Counted from the first letter of the stretch, positions 1 through 8,388 are shown. The stretch is DNA of 16,141 nt from Nitrospinota bacterium (GCA_018830405.1 JAHJSF010000049.1:1-16141); one strand, 5' to 3'. Numbers and translations are program-made. The notes: generated from the letters alone by a model not told the origin.

Positions 1-737
1 ATCCGATGCATCTGCACGGCCATTTTTTCCGTGTCATCAATGGTCAGGGGGACTACGCCCCTCTCAAACATACCGTCGATGTTGCCCCCATGTCCACCAC
101 GGTTATCGAATTCGATGCCAACGAACTCGGCGATTGGTTTTTCCACTGTCATCTGCTCTACCATATGGAGGCCGGTATGACCAGAGTTGTGCATTACGAT
201 GGTTTTACTCTGCCTCCCCAACTCGAGGCAATCCGGCCTAAACTCTACAAAGATTCTTGGAATTTCTGGGGACAGGCCAATCTTCTCAGCAACATGACAG
301 ATGGATTTATGACAATTTCTAATACCCGTAATATCCTGACCGCAGAGTGGGAAGCGGGGTGGCAAAACGTGGACAACACCGAGTGGGAAAAGGTCTTCAC
401 CTGGGATCGCTACATCAACCGCTTTTTCACGGTATTTGCCGGAGCTGATCTAATGGGTGTAAATGACGACATCGATGATACCCGGACACTACTTGGTATC
501 CGATACCTGCTGCCGCTTAATCTGGAATCCCGAACTTGGATAGATTCAGATGGCGGAGCGAGGTTCAACTTGGAAAAATCTTTTGAATTGTCACCGCGTC
601 TTGCGCTAATCGGAGAAGCCCAGTACGACACACACAATACGTGGGAGGGGGGTACGTCACTCTCCTACATGGTTAGCAAGGATTTCTCCATTATCGGCCA
701 ATGGCACTCCGATTACGCCTTCGGCGGCGGTTTGTAG
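1..737 (+). CDS. Multicopper oxidase fused to CopB-like outer-membrane domain (5'-truncated)
   Basis: Only the 3' part is in the window. The reading frame enters from the left edge; bases 1-2 finish a codon, and His is expected before Pro-Met. The first ~65 residues are the last cupredoxin domain of a CopA-type multicopper oxidase: HPMHLHGH at the edge and HCHLLYHMEAGM near residues 47-58 carry type 1, 2 and 3 copper ligands, including the axial Met. Such oxidases oxidise Cu(I) or phenolics in the periplasm. CopA proteins usually end just after this motif, but here the frame continues for ~180 residues of alternating polar and aromatic segments (FWGQANLL, TAEWEAGWQN, GIRYLLPLNL, GGTSLSYMVSKDFS, WHSDYAFGGG) resembling the CopB copper-resistance barrel. 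The protein would therefore be a periplasmic oxidase tethered to the outer membrane. It stops at TAG (735-737), followed in frame by Met-Arg-Phe-TGA, so the terminal Phe typical of barrels is lost. The domain calls are made by eye from motifs; the oxidase part is certain and the CopB part likely. Confidence 0.85.
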   Translation, partial: PMHLHGHFFRVINGQGDYAPLKHTVDVAPMSTTVIEFDANELGDWFFHCHLLYHMEAGMTRVVHYDGFTLPPQLEAIRPKLYKDSWNFWGQANLLSNMTDGFMTISNTRNILTAEWEAGWQNVDNTEWEKVFTWDRYINRFFTVFAGADLMGVNDDIDDTRTLLGIRYLLPLNLESRTWIDSDGGARFNLEKSFELSPRLALIGEAQYDTHNTWEGGTSLSYMVSKDFSIIGQWHSDYAFGGGL

Positions 738-749
738 ATGAGATTCTGA
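735..749 (+). other. Amber codon followed by three sense codons and a second stop
   Basis: After Gly-Gly-Gly-Leu the frame reads TAG ATG AGA TTC TGA. Without the TAG the protein would end in Leu-X-Met-Arg-Phe, a normal outer-membrane barrel C-terminus with terminal Phe. One C-to-T change in a CAG (Gln) codon would explain it. It may be a real nonsense mutation, an assembly error, or a site of low-level readthrough. Confidence 0.7.
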
Positions 750-786
750 GTTGAGATGGATACCCACAATAAGCCCACTATTTTTG

Positions 787-819
787 AAAAAATAGGCCCG
801 TTATAAAAACGGGCCTATT
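787..819 (-). terminator. Intrinsic terminator of the tig-clpPX-lon-hup operon
   Basis: A perfect 12-bp inverted repeat (AATAGGCCCGTT at 791-802, AACGGGCCTATT at 808-819) encloses a 5-nt loop. Read on the minus strand, the stem runs into six U residues (787-792). It lies 15 nt beyond the hup stop codon. On the plus strand the stem is followed by GGGTAAAAG with no U-tract, so it serves mainly the leftward operon, although it also separates two convergent genes. Confidence 0.9.
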
Positions 820-834
820 GGGTAAAAGACTGTC

Positions 835-1110
835 TTATTTATTTACAATATCTTTCAGATATTTCCCCGGTTTAAAACTAACCACGATCCTTTCGGTTAT
901 GTCTGTCTCTACACCGGTCTTGGGGTTTCTCCCTATCCTTTTATTCTTATGGCGGGTGGAGAAGGAACCGAATCTCCTCAGGGTCAAGGTCTTCCCCTCA
1001 ACGAGTATATCCTTAATAGAATCTATGACTGTCTCCAAGGACTCTTCCGCCTTATTCTTGGGGAGTCCGGTTTTATCCACAACCTTATTTACTAAATCCC
1101 TTTTTGTCAT
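835..1110 (-). CDS. hup: HU/IHF-family nucleoid DNA-binding protein
   Basis: This small basic histone-like protein of 91 residues has the usual HU length. It forms dimers that bend and compact DNA. The N-terminal helices (MTKRDLVNKVVDKTG) are typical. The DNA-binding arm carries GRNPKTG at residues 60-66, with the intercalating Pro63, and the C-terminus reads SFKPGKYLKD. The ATG at 1108-1110 is preceded by an AGAAAGGAT ribosome binding site. The gene starts 19 nt after the lon stop and is followed directly by the operon terminator. The order lon then HU matches E. coli lon-hupB. HU and IHF subunits are hard to separate by sequence alone, so the exact paralogue is uncertain. Confidence 0.95.
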   Translation of the reverse strand: MTKRDLVNKVVDKTGLPKNKAEESLETVIDSIKDILVEGKTLTLRRFGSFSTRHKNKRIGRNPKTGVETDITERIVVSFKPGKYLKDIVNK

Positions 1111-1129
1111 ACCTTATATCCTTTCTTGA

Positions 1130-3523
1130 TTAGTGTGCCGGCTCTGATGGGGAGAGGGAAGCATCCTTCTTTCCCCCCTTTTTTATAACCAGGCAAGATT
1201 TTAGCTGTTTGGTGAGGGCTATTTTAAGCACCTCATCCACCGTTTCTACACAATGTATCTTAAAACTATCCTTTATATTGGACGGAATTTCTCCAAGATC
1301 TACCCTATTTCTCTCGGGGATGATTATGGTATCTATCCCTGCCCTTTGGGCAGCCAGCATTTTCTCCTTAAGGCCGCCAATAGGGAGAACTCGGCCGAGG
1401 AGTGTTATCTCGCCGGTCATAGCAACATCGGCCTTAACGCTTATGTTGGTTAGAGCGGATACAATTCCGGTGGCTAGTGTAATACCGGCCGATGGCCCAT
1501 CCTTGGGAATGGCACCTTCCGGAATATGTATATGTATATCATTTTTATTGTGGAAGTCGGTAGGTATTCCGAGAGTTGCGGCCTTAGAGCGGACATAGCC
1601 GAGGGCCGCCCGGGCCGATTCCTGCATCACCTCTCCAAGTTTTCCAGTCAGGGTTAGTTTCCCCTTCCCCTCCATTACCAGAACCTCTATCAGAAGCATT
1701 TCCCCCCCAACCTCGGTCCAGGCCAAACCGTTGACCAAGCCAACCTCATTTTTTTTGGAGGCGTTGGAATGATTAAATTTCGGGATGGGCAAGAGTTTTT
1801 CCAATGCCTTGGATGTGAAGGAGGGCTGTTTTTTCTTATTCTTGGCCTCAACTACCAACCTAGTCACCTTACGGCATATGGAGGCGATCTCCCTCTCCAG
1901 GTTTCTAACCCCAGATTCACGGGTATATTTTTCCACCAAGAGACGCAATAGAGCCTCGCCGAAATTTATTTTTACCTTATCCAAACCATGTTTTTCGATA
2001 TTCTTGGGGACAAGGTACTTTTGGGCTATCTTTATCTTTTCATTTTCCGTATATCCCTCCATCCTTATTATCTCCATCCTATCCAAGAGAGGTTTCGGGA
2101 TGGTATGGATTACGTTGGCCGTGGCGATGAACATAACCTCGGAAAGATCAAAGTCGACCTCAAGGAAGTGATCGTTGAAGGCGTTGTTCTGCTCAGGGTC
2201 TAGGACCTCAAGCAGGGCCGAGGCAGGGTCTCCCCTAAAATCGGCCCCGAGTTTATCTATTTCATCCAGCATAAAAACCGGGTTTTTGGTATTGACCTTT
2301 TTTATCGATTGTATGATCTTCCCCGGCAGGGCGCTTATATAGGTTCTTCTATGTCCCCTTATCTCGGCCTCATCCTTTAGACCGCCTAGAGATATTCTGG
2401 CAAACTTTCTTCCGGTCGCCCTAGCGATAGATTTACCGAGTGAGGTTTTCCCAACGCCCGGCGGACCGACCAGACAGATTATAGGACTCTTCATCGATTT
2501 TACACAGATAAGGGTTGAGAGGTGTTCGAGTATTCTCTCTTTAACCTTTTCTATCCCATAATGGTCCTCATCAAGAATCTTATTGGCCCGTTCAATGTCA
2601 TGGTTCTCTTTGGTGTGTATAGACCAAGGCATGTCGGCTAACCATTCAACATAATTCCTGACCACCGCCCCCTCGGAGGACATTACCGGCATGTGTCTCA
2701 GGCGGCTAAGCTCTTTGGTGGCTCTGGTTAAAACCTCCTTCGGCATCTTGGCCTTCTTTATCCTCTCCTCCAGCTCTTCTAGGTCGGAGGCGGATTCTTC
2801 GTTGCGACCCAATTCGCTCTGAATCGCCTTCATCTGTTCCTGAAGGTAATATTCTTTCTGGTTCTTTTCTACCTGAAGCTTGACCCTATCCTGAACACGC
2901 ATTTCCAGTTTAAGGATGTTAATCTCTGACTTGAGTATAGAGTTTATGGTTTCGAGGCGCTGGAGAGGGTCGACCGTCTCCAAAATCTCCTGCTGTTCTG
3001 AGGTCTTGATATTAAGCTGTATGGCAATGGCGTCGGAGAGGTAATCAGGGTTGTCTATCTCTAATATGTCATTAAGGTTGTCGTTGGAGTCGTCCTTCAG
3101 CTTGATATATTTCTTCAGATTCCTGACGGTAAACTCCATGCTTGCCTTCATTTCAGGGGTATTCTTGATGGGAGTTTCCAAGGGGATAATATCTGCCTTA
3201 AGATAATGGTCGCTGGAGGATATTTTGGTTATCTCTACCCTCTTGATTCCTTCTACCAATATCTTCAGGGTGCCGTCGGGAAGTCTTTGTTTCTGCAGAA
3301 TGCTCCCCAACACCCCGACATCATAGAGATCCTCAACGGTTGGAATATCTATATCGCTATCCTTCTGGGCAACAAGGGCAATCTCTTTATTTCCTTGGGA
3401 GGCAGCCTCTACCGCCTCGATAGACCTATCCCTCCCGACGAAGAGGGGGATTATCATGTGGGGAAACAGAACAATATCCCTCAAAGGGAGAAGCGGCAAC
3501 TGCAGGGGCTCTTTTTTTTCCAT
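1130..3523 (-). CDS. lon: ATP-dependent protease Lon
   Basis: This cytosolic AAA+ serine protease degrades misfolded and short-lived regulatory proteins. At 797 residues it is the normal length for bacterial LonA. In order it has an N-terminal substrate-binding domain beginning [13 protein letters not shown]; a coiled-coil helical region (~190-290); an ATPase with Walker [10 protein letters not shown] (Lys359), Walker [11 protein letters not shown], and a conserved [16 protein letters not shown] segment; and a C-terminal protease domain with Ser678 in PKDGPSAG and Lys721 in GGLKEK. The 43-residue Ser-Lys spacing equals that of E. coli Lon (Ser679, Lys722). The C-terminus has a short Lys/Ser-rich tail. 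The start follows the clpX stop by 2 nt, with AAGGAGG at 3534-3540 lying inside the end of clpX, so translation is probably coupled. All catalytic residues are intact. Confidence 0.98.
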   Translation of the reverse strand: MEKKEPLQLPLLPLRDIVLFPHMIIPLFVGRDRSIEAVEAASQGNKEIALVAQKDSDIDIPTVEDLYDVGVLGSILQKQRLPDGTLKILVEGIKRVEITKISSSDHYLKADIIPLETPIKNTPEMKASMEFTVRNLKKYIKLKDDSNDNLNDILEIDNPDYLSDAIAIQLNIKTSEQQEILETVDPLQRLETINSILKSEINILKLEMRVQDRVKLQVEKNQKEYYLQEQMKAIQSELGRNEESASDLEELEERIKKAKMPKEVLTRATKELSRLRHMPVMSSEGAVVRNYVEWLADMPWSIHTKENHDIERANKILDEDHYGIEKVKERILEHLSTLICVKSMKSPIICLVGPPGVGKTSLGKSIARATGRKFARISLGGLKDEAEIRGHRRTYISALPGKIIQSIKKVNTKNPVFMLDEIDKLGADFRGDPASALLEVLDPEQNNAFNDHFLEVDFDLSEVMFIATANVIHTIPKPLLDRMEIIRMEGYTENEKIKIAQKYLVPKNIEKHGLDKVKINFGEALLRLLVEKYTRESGVRNLEREIASICRKVTRLVVEAKNKKKQPSFTSKALEKLLPIPKFNHSNASKKNEVGLVNGLAWTEVGGEMLLIEVLVMEGKGKLTLTGKLGEVMQESARAALGYVRSKAATLGIPTDFHNKNDIHIHIPEGAIPKDGPSAGITLATGIVSALTNISVKADVAMTGEITLLGRVLPIGGLKEKMLAAQRAGIDTIIIPERNRVDLGEIPSNIKDSFKIHCVETVDEVLKIALTKQLKSCLVIKKGGKKDASLSPSEPAH

Positions 3524-3525
3524 AT

Positions 3526-4767
3526 CTAACTTGCCTCCTTCTCGTATAGAAGAAGCGGGGGCTTCTTCTTGGTTATGACGTCTTTACTGATAACGCATTC
3601 CTTAATTCCCTCTTTTGAAGGGATGTCATACATCGTATCGAGCATTATATCTTCAAGTATGGAACGGAGTCCCCTCGCCCCTGATTTTCTCTTGACGGCA
3701 TAAGCGGCCACAGCCCGTATGGCATCGTCCGTAAATTTAAGACGAACACCCTCTATCTCAAAGAATTTTTGATACTGCTTTATAAGGGCATTCTTTGGTT
3801 CAGTCAGTATCTTAACAAGGGCATCCTCATCGAGGTGGTCAAGTGTAGCCACTACCGGTATTCTCCCTATAAACTCGGGTATGAGACCATACTTCAAGAG
3901 GTCGTCCGGTTCTACCTGTGAGATTATGTTGACATACTCCTTATCTTTATTGGCGTTTATCTTGGAGGAGAAACCTATGGTCTGTTTCCCGATCCTCTGC
4001 TGGATAATCTTATCCAAGCCGACAAATGCCCCGCCGCATATAAAGAGGATGTTTGAGGTATCAATATTGATAAACTCCTGATGAGGGTGTTTTCTTCCCC
4101 CCTGTGGAGGTATACTGGCTATGGTTCCCTCTATTATTTTAAGAAGGGCCTGCTGGACCCCCTCTCCCGAGACATCACGGGTTATAGATGTGTTTTCAGA
4201 TTTACGGCTTATCTTGTCTATCTCATCTATATATACTATCCCCTTTTCCGCCCGGGCTATATCGAAGTCGGCGTTCTGTAACAGCCTTACTATTACATTC
4301 TCCACATCTTCCCCAACATAACCCGCCTCGGTTAAGGTGGTAGCATCGGCTATGGTGAAGGGGACATCCAATATCTTGGCCAAGGTTTGAGCGAAGAGTG
4401 TCTTCCCCGTTCCGGTTGGACCGACAAGGAGGACATTGCTTTTTTGCAGCTCCACATCTTGGAACCTTAACTGCGACTCTATCCTCTTGTAATGGTTGTG
4501 TACCGCTACCGATAGAACCTTTTTGGCTCGTTCCTGTCCTATTATATGTTCGTCGAGCACCCTTTTGATTGTCACAGGTTTGGGAATTTCCTTCCCCTTC
4601 TCATCGCCCCCTGTCTTGACTGACTCGGTGATGATGTCATTACACAACTCGATACATTCGTTGCATATATAGACCTCTGGTCCGGCAATCAATTTTTTAA
4701 CCTCGTCCTGTTTCTTTCCGCAGAATGAACAGGTGCAGAGAGTTGTTTCTTTACTATCTTTAGACAT
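3526..4767 (-). CDS. clpX: ClpXP protease ATPase subunit ClpX
   Basis: This AAA+ unfoldase recognises tagged proteins and threads them into ClpP. Its 413 residues are typical. The N-terminal zinc-binding domain has Cys13, Cys16, Cys35 and Cys38 in C-X2-C-X18-C-X2-C spacing. Walker A is GPTGTGKT (Lys122) and Walker B is VYIDEIDK. The pore-1 loop GYVGED, the RKH loop within GGRKHPH, and the ClpP-docking loop with Ile-Gly-Phe (KQTIGFSS) are all present, as is the sensor-2 segment [12 protein letters not shown]. The ATG overlaps the clpP stop by one base (TAATG), which suggests coupled translation and matched ClpX and ClpP production. The stop is TAG, showing that TAG is an ordinary stop in this genome. 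Confidence 0.98.
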   Translation of the reverse strand: MSKDSKETTLCTCSFCGKKQDEVKKLIAGPEVYICNECIELCNDIITESVKTGGDEKGKEIPKPVTIKRVLDEHIIGQERAKKVLSVAVHNHYKRIESQLRFQDVELQKSNVLLVGPTGTGKTLFAQTLAKILDVPFTIADATTLTEAGYVGEDVENVIVRLLQNADFDIARAEKGIVYIDEIDKISRKSENTSITRDVSGEGVQQALLKIIEGTIASIPPQGGRKHPHQEFINIDTSNILFICGGAFVGLDKIIQQRIGKQTIGFSSKINANKDKEYVNIISQVEPDDLLKYGLIPEFIGRIPVVATLDHLDEDALVKILTEPKNALIKQYQKFFEIEGVRLKFTDDAIRAVAAYAVKRKSGARGLRSILEDIMLDTMYDIPSKEGIKECVISKDVITKKKPPLLLYEKEAS

Positions 4768-5384
4768 TACTCTTCCTTTTTATCTTTTTTTTTATCGAGG
4801 GACTCATGGCGAACTATTACGCTGTCGACTATACCATATTTGGCTGCCTCTTCCCCAGACATAAAATTGTCTCTCTCCGTATCTTTTCTTATAGTCCTCA
4901 TCGGCTGCCCGGTATGTTTGGCCAGGATATTGTCTAGGGTCTCTCTGATGCGGAGAATCTCCTTGGCGTGAATATCAAAATCTGTTGACTGACCTTGGAA
5001 CCCCCCCGAAGGCTGATGGATCATAATCCTTGAATTGGGGAGAGAAAAACGTTTTCCGGCCGCCCCGGCGGCCAAGAGGAGTGCCCCCATGCTGGCGGCC
5101 TGACCTATACAGATAGTCTGGACGTCGGATTTTATATACTGCATAGTATCGTAGATGGCCATACCGGAGGAGACACTCCCTCCGGGGGAGTTAATGTAGA
5201 GATATATATCCTGCTCAGAATCTTCAGCCTCCAAGAATAGGAGTTGAGCGGTTATCAGATTGGCTACATGGTCATCTACCGCCTCCCCCAAGAATATTAT
5301 TCGGTCTTTAAGGAGTCTCGAATATATATCATAGGCCCTCTCCCCCCTTGGGCTCTGTTCTACTACCATAGGTATTAAAGTCAT
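4767..5384 (-). CDS. clpP: ATP-dependent Clp protease proteolytic subunit ClpP
   Basis: This serine peptidase forms the tetradecameric barrel of ClpXP. Its 205 residues match the family. The catalytic triad is visible: Ser98 in GQAASMGA, His123 in IMIHQPSGG, and Asp172 in TERDNFMS. The N-terminus [27 protein letters not shown] is cut here to its hallmark [20 protein letters not shown] segment, which aligns with the usual start and mature N-terminal region. The start overlaps the tig stop in an ATGA arrangement, with AAGGAG upstream inside tig. The Lys/Glu-rich C-terminal tail (KKKDKKEE) is ordinary for the family. Confidence 0.98.
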   Translation of the reverse strand: MTLIPMVVEQSPRGERAYDIYSRLLKDRIIFLGEAVDDHVANLITAQLLFLEAEDSEQDIYLYINSPGGSVSSGMAIYDTMQYIKSDVQTICIGQAASMGALLLAAGAAGKRFSLPNSRIMIHQPSGGFQGQSTDFDIHAKEILRIRETLDNILAKHTGQPMRTIRKDTERDNFMSGEEAAKYGIVDSVIVRHESLDKKKDKKEE

Positions 5385-6697
5385 TTTACGGCTCCTTCTT
5401 CTTGTTTTTTAGCTTCCACAAAAACGTCTTTTATCTTAATCTTTCCCAATATGCTGTCGTAGGCCTTAACATCGGAAAGGTGATACTTTATTGTCTCTAA
5501 GGCATCATATTCCTTAATCCTCTTTTTCATTTCGGACATGGACACCTTTTGTCTCTCGGCCATACCTTTAATCTCCTCTTCCAACTCTTCGCCGGTTACC
5601 GAGATATTTTCCTTCTCGGCAATATTCTTCAGGATAAGCTTTCTCTTTCCTACCTTGGCCGCCTGTTTTCTTATCTCTTCCTTCTGTTCCGGGGTCTGCT
5701 CTATCTTTCCCCTTCCCCGGCTCATCAGCTGATACTGCTCCTGAATCATCCGGCTCAGGTTTTCCTCTTCAAACTTGACTATAGAATCGGGGATATCAAA
5801 CTTATTATCCTCTATAAGCTTATTGATGACATCCTCCTTAAGCTTTGCAGTAGCCTCTTCCGACTGGTTATCCTCAAGCTTTTCCCGTATATCCTTTTTT
5901 AGGGCATCCATAGTATCGTTTTCAAATTCTTTGGCGAACTCGTCGTTGAGCTCGGGGAGTATCTTTAGCTTAACCTCTTTTATGGCGATGGTATAGACCA
6001 CCTGTTTTCCCACAAGCTCCTTACCGGCGGGCTCTTTAGGGATATCAACGGAAATCTCTTTGGTGTCCCCCTTCTTAAGACCAATGATCCCGGCCTCTAT
6101 CTCGGGGAGAAACATCTTGTCCCCTATAATCATCTGCTGATTGACCTGTTTGCTGGTTGGGATCTCCTGTCCGTCTATAGCCCCGACCACGTCGAATATG
6201 GCGCAATTCCCCTCTTCCAAGACCTTATCATCGGCGCATTCTAATGAGGCCTTCTGGTCGCGCATATTGTTCAAGACACTGTCTACATCCTCGTCAGTTA
6301 CCTTTATAATCTCTTTCTTGAACTCGCTCCCCTCATACTTGGCCAAGGTTATTTCGGGAAAGACCTCGGTTGTGGCCACAAACGAGAAAGGCTTCCCCTC
6401 CTCCATGGTGACATCTTCCAAGGTTGGGGTGCCGGTTGCCTTGAGCCCCTTAGCCTTGATTGCCTTGGTTATCTCCTTGGGGACGACATCATTGATGAGG
6501 GAGCTCCCAATCTTTTCAGGGAAGTTGCGCTCCATGACTCCCTGCGGGATCTTCCCCGGTCTAAAACCGGGGAGCTTGACGGTGCGGGAAAGTTTACGGC
6601 AGGCCTCTTTCTTGGCTTCGCTGATTACCTCGTCGGGGACGACGATGGTCAGCCTCTTCAGGGTTGGGCTTGCATCTTCAACCTTTATGTCGCTCAT
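5381..6697 (-). CDS. tig: Trigger factor, ribosome-associated chaperone
   Basis: Trigger factor binds near the ribosomal exit tunnel and shields nascent chains. The length, 438 residues, is typical. The N-terminal ribosome-binding domain has the signature GFRPGKIP at residues 44-51. The FKBP-like peptidyl-prolyl isomerase domain covers about 150-242 (it starts near FDVVGAIDG and contains [11 protein letters not shown]). The C-terminal helical chaperone arms follow to the end. It is the first gene of the leftward operon tig-clpP-clpX-lon-hup, the same order as in E. coli. The ATG at 6695-6697 has GGGAAGAG upstream. The 117-nt gap before it should hold the operon promoter. Confidence 0.97.
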   Translation of the reverse strand: MSDIKVEDASPTLKRLTIVVPDEVISEAKKEACRKLSRTVKLPGFRPGKIPQGVMERNFPEKIGSSLINDVVPKEITKAIKAKGLKATGTPTLEDVTMEEGKPFSFVATTEVFPEITLAKYEGSEFKKEIIKVTDEDVDSVLNNMRDQKASLECADDKVLEEGNCAIFDVVGAIDGQEIPTSKQVNQQMIIGDKMFLPEIEAGIIGLKKGDTKEISVDIPKEPAGKELVGKQVVYTIAIKEVKLKILPELNDEFAKEFENDTMDALKKDIREKLEDNQSEEATAKLKEDVINKLIEDNKFDIPDSIVKFEEENLSRMIQEQYQLMSRGRGKIEQTPEQKEEIRKQAAKVGKRKLILKNIAEKENISVTGEELEEEIKGMAERQKVSMSEMKKRIKEYDALETIKYHLSDVKAYDSILGKIKIKDVFVEAKKQEEGAVK

Positions 6698-6750
6698 AAT
6701 AATACTCTTCCCAAATTTTATTAATGATTTTTAATATTTTGCGTAACAAC

Positions 6751-6780
6751 GATGGGGGTGAATTAAACGCGTAAGTGCAA
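6751..6780 (-). promoter_or_regulatory. Possible heat-shock-type promoter of the tig operon
   Basis: Read on the minus strand, TTGCAC (6775-6780) is followed after 16 nt by CCCCCATC (6751-6758). The C-rich -10 resembles the sigma-32 element CCCCATnT, but the -35 fits CTTGAAA poorly. A start near 6744 would give a leader of about 47 nt before tig. This is a by-eye match only; an ordinary sigma-70 promoter elsewhere in 6698-6814 is equally possible. Confidence 0.3.
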
Positions 6781-6814
6781 TTTTTGGTAAAAATTTAAAG
6801 ACCAATATGCCTTT

Positions 6815-7174
6815 CTACGACAATTCTGCCTTTATTTGGTCAGTATATTTTGCCCCGACCATACGTATCATACCCAAGGCGGTATCCTTATGGGCTACTA
6901 TAACAAGAATATGGTTTTTAGTTATCAGCTTGATATAAACATAGGCATCCTTGGCCTGCAGGATGGTTTCTTCAAGTTCCCCCCCCAATTCAGGCAAGTC
7001 GCGGCATATGTTTATTAGCAGCTTGGTACTCATGGCAAATCGTACCGCCAACTGTTTAATTTTTTCACCGGCAGTTACTTGGGCAATTTCAATGCCATCC
7101 ATTCCCTGGACTGATATGGCCATCATACCATCAATCTTGCCGGCCATTTCCGTTAAAATATCTTTTAGCGTCAT
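6815..7174 (-). CDS. Possible nested gene: free-standing roadblock/LC7 protein
   Basis: Codon 265 of the three-domain gene is an ATG (7172-7174) preceded by AAGGAGGT (7181-7188) at ideal spacing. Starting here would give a 119-residue protein, the usual size of a single-domain MglB-like roadblock protein, beginning MTLKDILTEM exactly at the domain edge. The site is at least as strong as any ribosome binding site in the window. It may make a second product, or it may be a relic of a once-separate gene that fused to the upstream receiver-PATAN gene. Production of the short form is not shown by sequence alone. Confidence 0.5.
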   Translation of the reverse strand: MTLKDILTEMAGKIDGMMAISVQGMDGIEIAQVTAGEKIKQLAVRFAMSTKLLINICRDLPELGGELEETILQAKDAYVYIKLITKNHILVIVAHKDTALGMIRMVGAKYTDQIKAELS

Positions 7175-7966
7175 TGGTTTACCTCCTTTTTTGTTATCAG
7201 ATGCCCTTTCAGTAGACAAGCCTTCCGTAGACGGCTTTTTAAATACATCCCCATCCAGCTCAAGAGATTTTTTATTCTTGTTATGAAGGGCTTCATCCTT
7301 TACTCTTGTCCCCTCCATAATTAATGAGATTAAAGACATCTTGATCTTCTTTTCTACCTTCTTTTTTGGATATGGTCTTATTTGTATATCGGTGTTATCG
7401 AGGGATAAAAGTGCAATGGCCGCCTCGTCTCCCGAGAGGTCGCCGTAGGAGGCATCCTCAAGCACCCCACCGTTAAAATAAAACTCGCCTCTCAATTCGC
7501 TCCCTTGCTTTATGGCCAGCAGGCATGTCTTTTGTTCCGTGTCTATCAATTGAAGAACATTTCCTACCGAAACATGCGTTAGGGAACCGGAGTCATTTTC
7601 TATTTCCAGCCCTTTGGCAATAAACCCCAAGACAGTTTGGGAATCAATCGGTCTTTGCAGTATGGCCACAGCCCTTTTATAATTGATATTGGCGGCCACG
7701 TTGGCCGGAACATCGGTTGAGGACATGGCAATAACTGGAATATTGGGATGGTTTGAGGCTAGGTAGGCAATTAACTCAACGCCGTCCATGATAGGCATTT
7801 CCATGTTGGTAATTACCAGATCTACCTCATTTGATTCGAGTATATTTATGGCCTCTTTACCGTTTTCGGCCTTTAAGAGATTGAACTTGTCTTTGCTGGC
7901 ATAGAGGTCTTTTAGAAAAGCGCATGGGTACTGCTTTTCATTATTAGCCAATAGAACATTCGGCAT
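6815..7966 (-). CDS. Pseudo-receiver–PATAN–roadblock/LC7 signalling protein
   Basis: This 383-residue cytosolic protein has three domains. Residues 1-112 form a CheY-like receiver. The phospho-acceptor position is Asn54 (DLVITNMEMP; codon AAC, 7805-7807), the usual acidic pair is Asn8-Asn9, and the conserved Lys is Arg105 (QRPID), so classical phosphorylation is unlikely. Residues ~115-215 match the PATAN/DUF4388 domain (GSLTHVSVGNVLQLI, ELRGEFYFNGGVLEDASYG). A low-complexity Lys/Ser linker (~216-264) leads to a roadblock/LC7 domain (265-383; MAISVQGMDGIEIA, QAKDAYVYIKLITKNHILVIVA), of the type found in MglB, which regulates small GTPases. The gene is monocistronic or leads weakly into tig, and is divergent from the pfkB-pil operon. 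It may act in polarity or pilus control, but this is inference. Met265 could also be an internal start. Confidence 0.88.
   Translation of the reverse strand: MPNVLLANNEKQYPCAFLKDLYASKDKFNLLKAENGKEAINILESNEVDLVITNMEMPIMDGVELIAYLASNHPNIPVIAMSSTDVPANVAANINYKRAVAILQRPIDSQTVLGFIAKGLEIENDSGSLTHVSVGNVLQLIDTEQKTCLLAIKQGSELRGEFYFNGGVLEDASYGDLSGDEAAIALLSLDNTDIQIRPYPKKKVEKKIKMSLISLIMEGTRVKDEALHNKNKKSLELDGDVFKKPSTEGLSTERASDNKKGGKPMTLKDILTEMAGKIDGMMAISVQGMDGIEIAQVTAGEKIKQLAVRFAMSTKLLINICRDLPELGGELEETILQAKDAYVYIKLITKNHILVIVAHKDTALGMIRMVGAKYTDQIKAELS
7181..7188 (-). promoter_or_regulatory. Strong internal ribosome binding site
   Basis: On the minus strand AAGGAGGT is followed by AAACCA and then ATG, in frame with the larger gene. 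It falls in the linker between the PATAN and roadblock domains. The resulting Lys-Gly-Gly-Lys-Pro residues are not needed by either domain fold, so selection for translation initiation is a reasonable explanation. Confidence 0.65.
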
Positions 7967-7988
7967 GAAGCCATCTCCCTTGATATTT

Positions 7989-8018
7989 AGTATAATCAGT
8001 TACAAAAAAAACGAGCAA
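7989..8018 (-). promoter_or_regulatory. Candidate sigma-70 promoter for the receiver-PATAN-roadblock gene
   Basis: On the minus strand TTGCTC (8013-8018) is followed after 18 nt by TATACT (7989-7994). The start would fall near 7982, leaving a short leader that still includes the GGGAG ribosome binding site before the ATG at 7966. The spacer contains a run of eight T. Confidence 0.5.
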
Positions 8019-8023
8019 GAACC

Positions 8024-8054
8024 ATTATACAACCAACAAGACCCTTGCCGTCAA
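8024..8054 (-). promoter_or_regulatory. Second candidate promoter upstream, tandem
   Basis: On the minus strand TTGACG (8049-8054) precedes a perfect TATAAT (8024-8029), but the 19-nt spacer is longer than ideal. Together with the site at 7989-8018 this may be a tandem promoter pair. Confidence 0.4.
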
Positions 8055-8198
8055 TAATAGCTTAACCGCCGCCAAAAAATCAGATAGGCTAATTCGTAAT
8101 AACGACCTAAAAAATATAGATTTCAGGTGTATACTCGCTCCGAGAAATATAATAACACCAAGTTAAATATATTATGTTTTACAGTGTTTTGTTATATA

Positions 8199-8227
8199 TT
8201 GCAAGGGGATATAGTAATTGTTTTAAT
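8199..8227 (+). promoter_or_regulatory. Candidate promoter for the pfkB-pil operon
   Basis: TTGCAA (8199-8204), a 17-nt spacer and TTTAAT (8222-8227) make a fair sigma-70 match. It would leave a leader of roughly 155 nt before the kinase gene. In such AT-rich DNA chance matches are common. Confidence 0.3.
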
Positions 8228-8388
8228 CTGCCCTGTGTGGTAGCATAGCCCAGAGGTGCATTGTTGTTGGCATTGATGATGAATCTCACTCTATCTTCAA
8301 CATTATTTAAGATTTAATATGACCGGCGGTGATGATATCTATTTATTATTAATGCTGCGAGTTAATACCTGATCGTGGGGAATTTATA

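Larger units (their letters stand above)
7967..8388. other. Divergent intergenic regulatory region, no gene seen
   Basis: These 422 nt are AT-rich and separate the leftward signalling gene from the rightward pfkB-pil operon. Both promoters should lie here. I saw no ORF of credible length, no tRNA and no recognised riboswitch. An imperfect AT-rich inverted repeat (AATATAATAACAC at 8146-8158 against the segment 8184-8200) is visible but could be chance. Confidence 0.7.

Noticed and set aside
735-737. TAG read as pyrrolysine or another recoded amino acid
   Set aside because: TAG is the plain stop of clpX, the roadblock gene, pilQ and aroB, and no recoding structure is visible nearby.
818-1129. 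Plus-strand ORF of 103 codons
   Set aside because: It lies antisense over the HU gene, has no ribosome binding site, and its composition is what the complement of a coding gene gives.
6779-6795. Small AATTTTT-GGT-AAAAATT hairpin after the roadblock gene
   Set aside because: The stem is all A-T and has no U-tract after it, so it is unlikely to terminate transcription.
8226-8260. Possible riboswitch or small RNA in the leader of the sugar kinase gene
   Set aside because: A few short complementary stretches can be drawn, but no stable fold or known riboswitch core was recognised.
8260-8285. Possible sigma-54 promoter (TTGGCATTGATGATGA)
   Set aside because: The -24 TGGCA is present but the -12 GC is missing at the right distance.
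8266-8330. Short 13-codon ORF starting with ATGATG
   Set aside because: Too short, no ribosome binding site and no sign of coding character.
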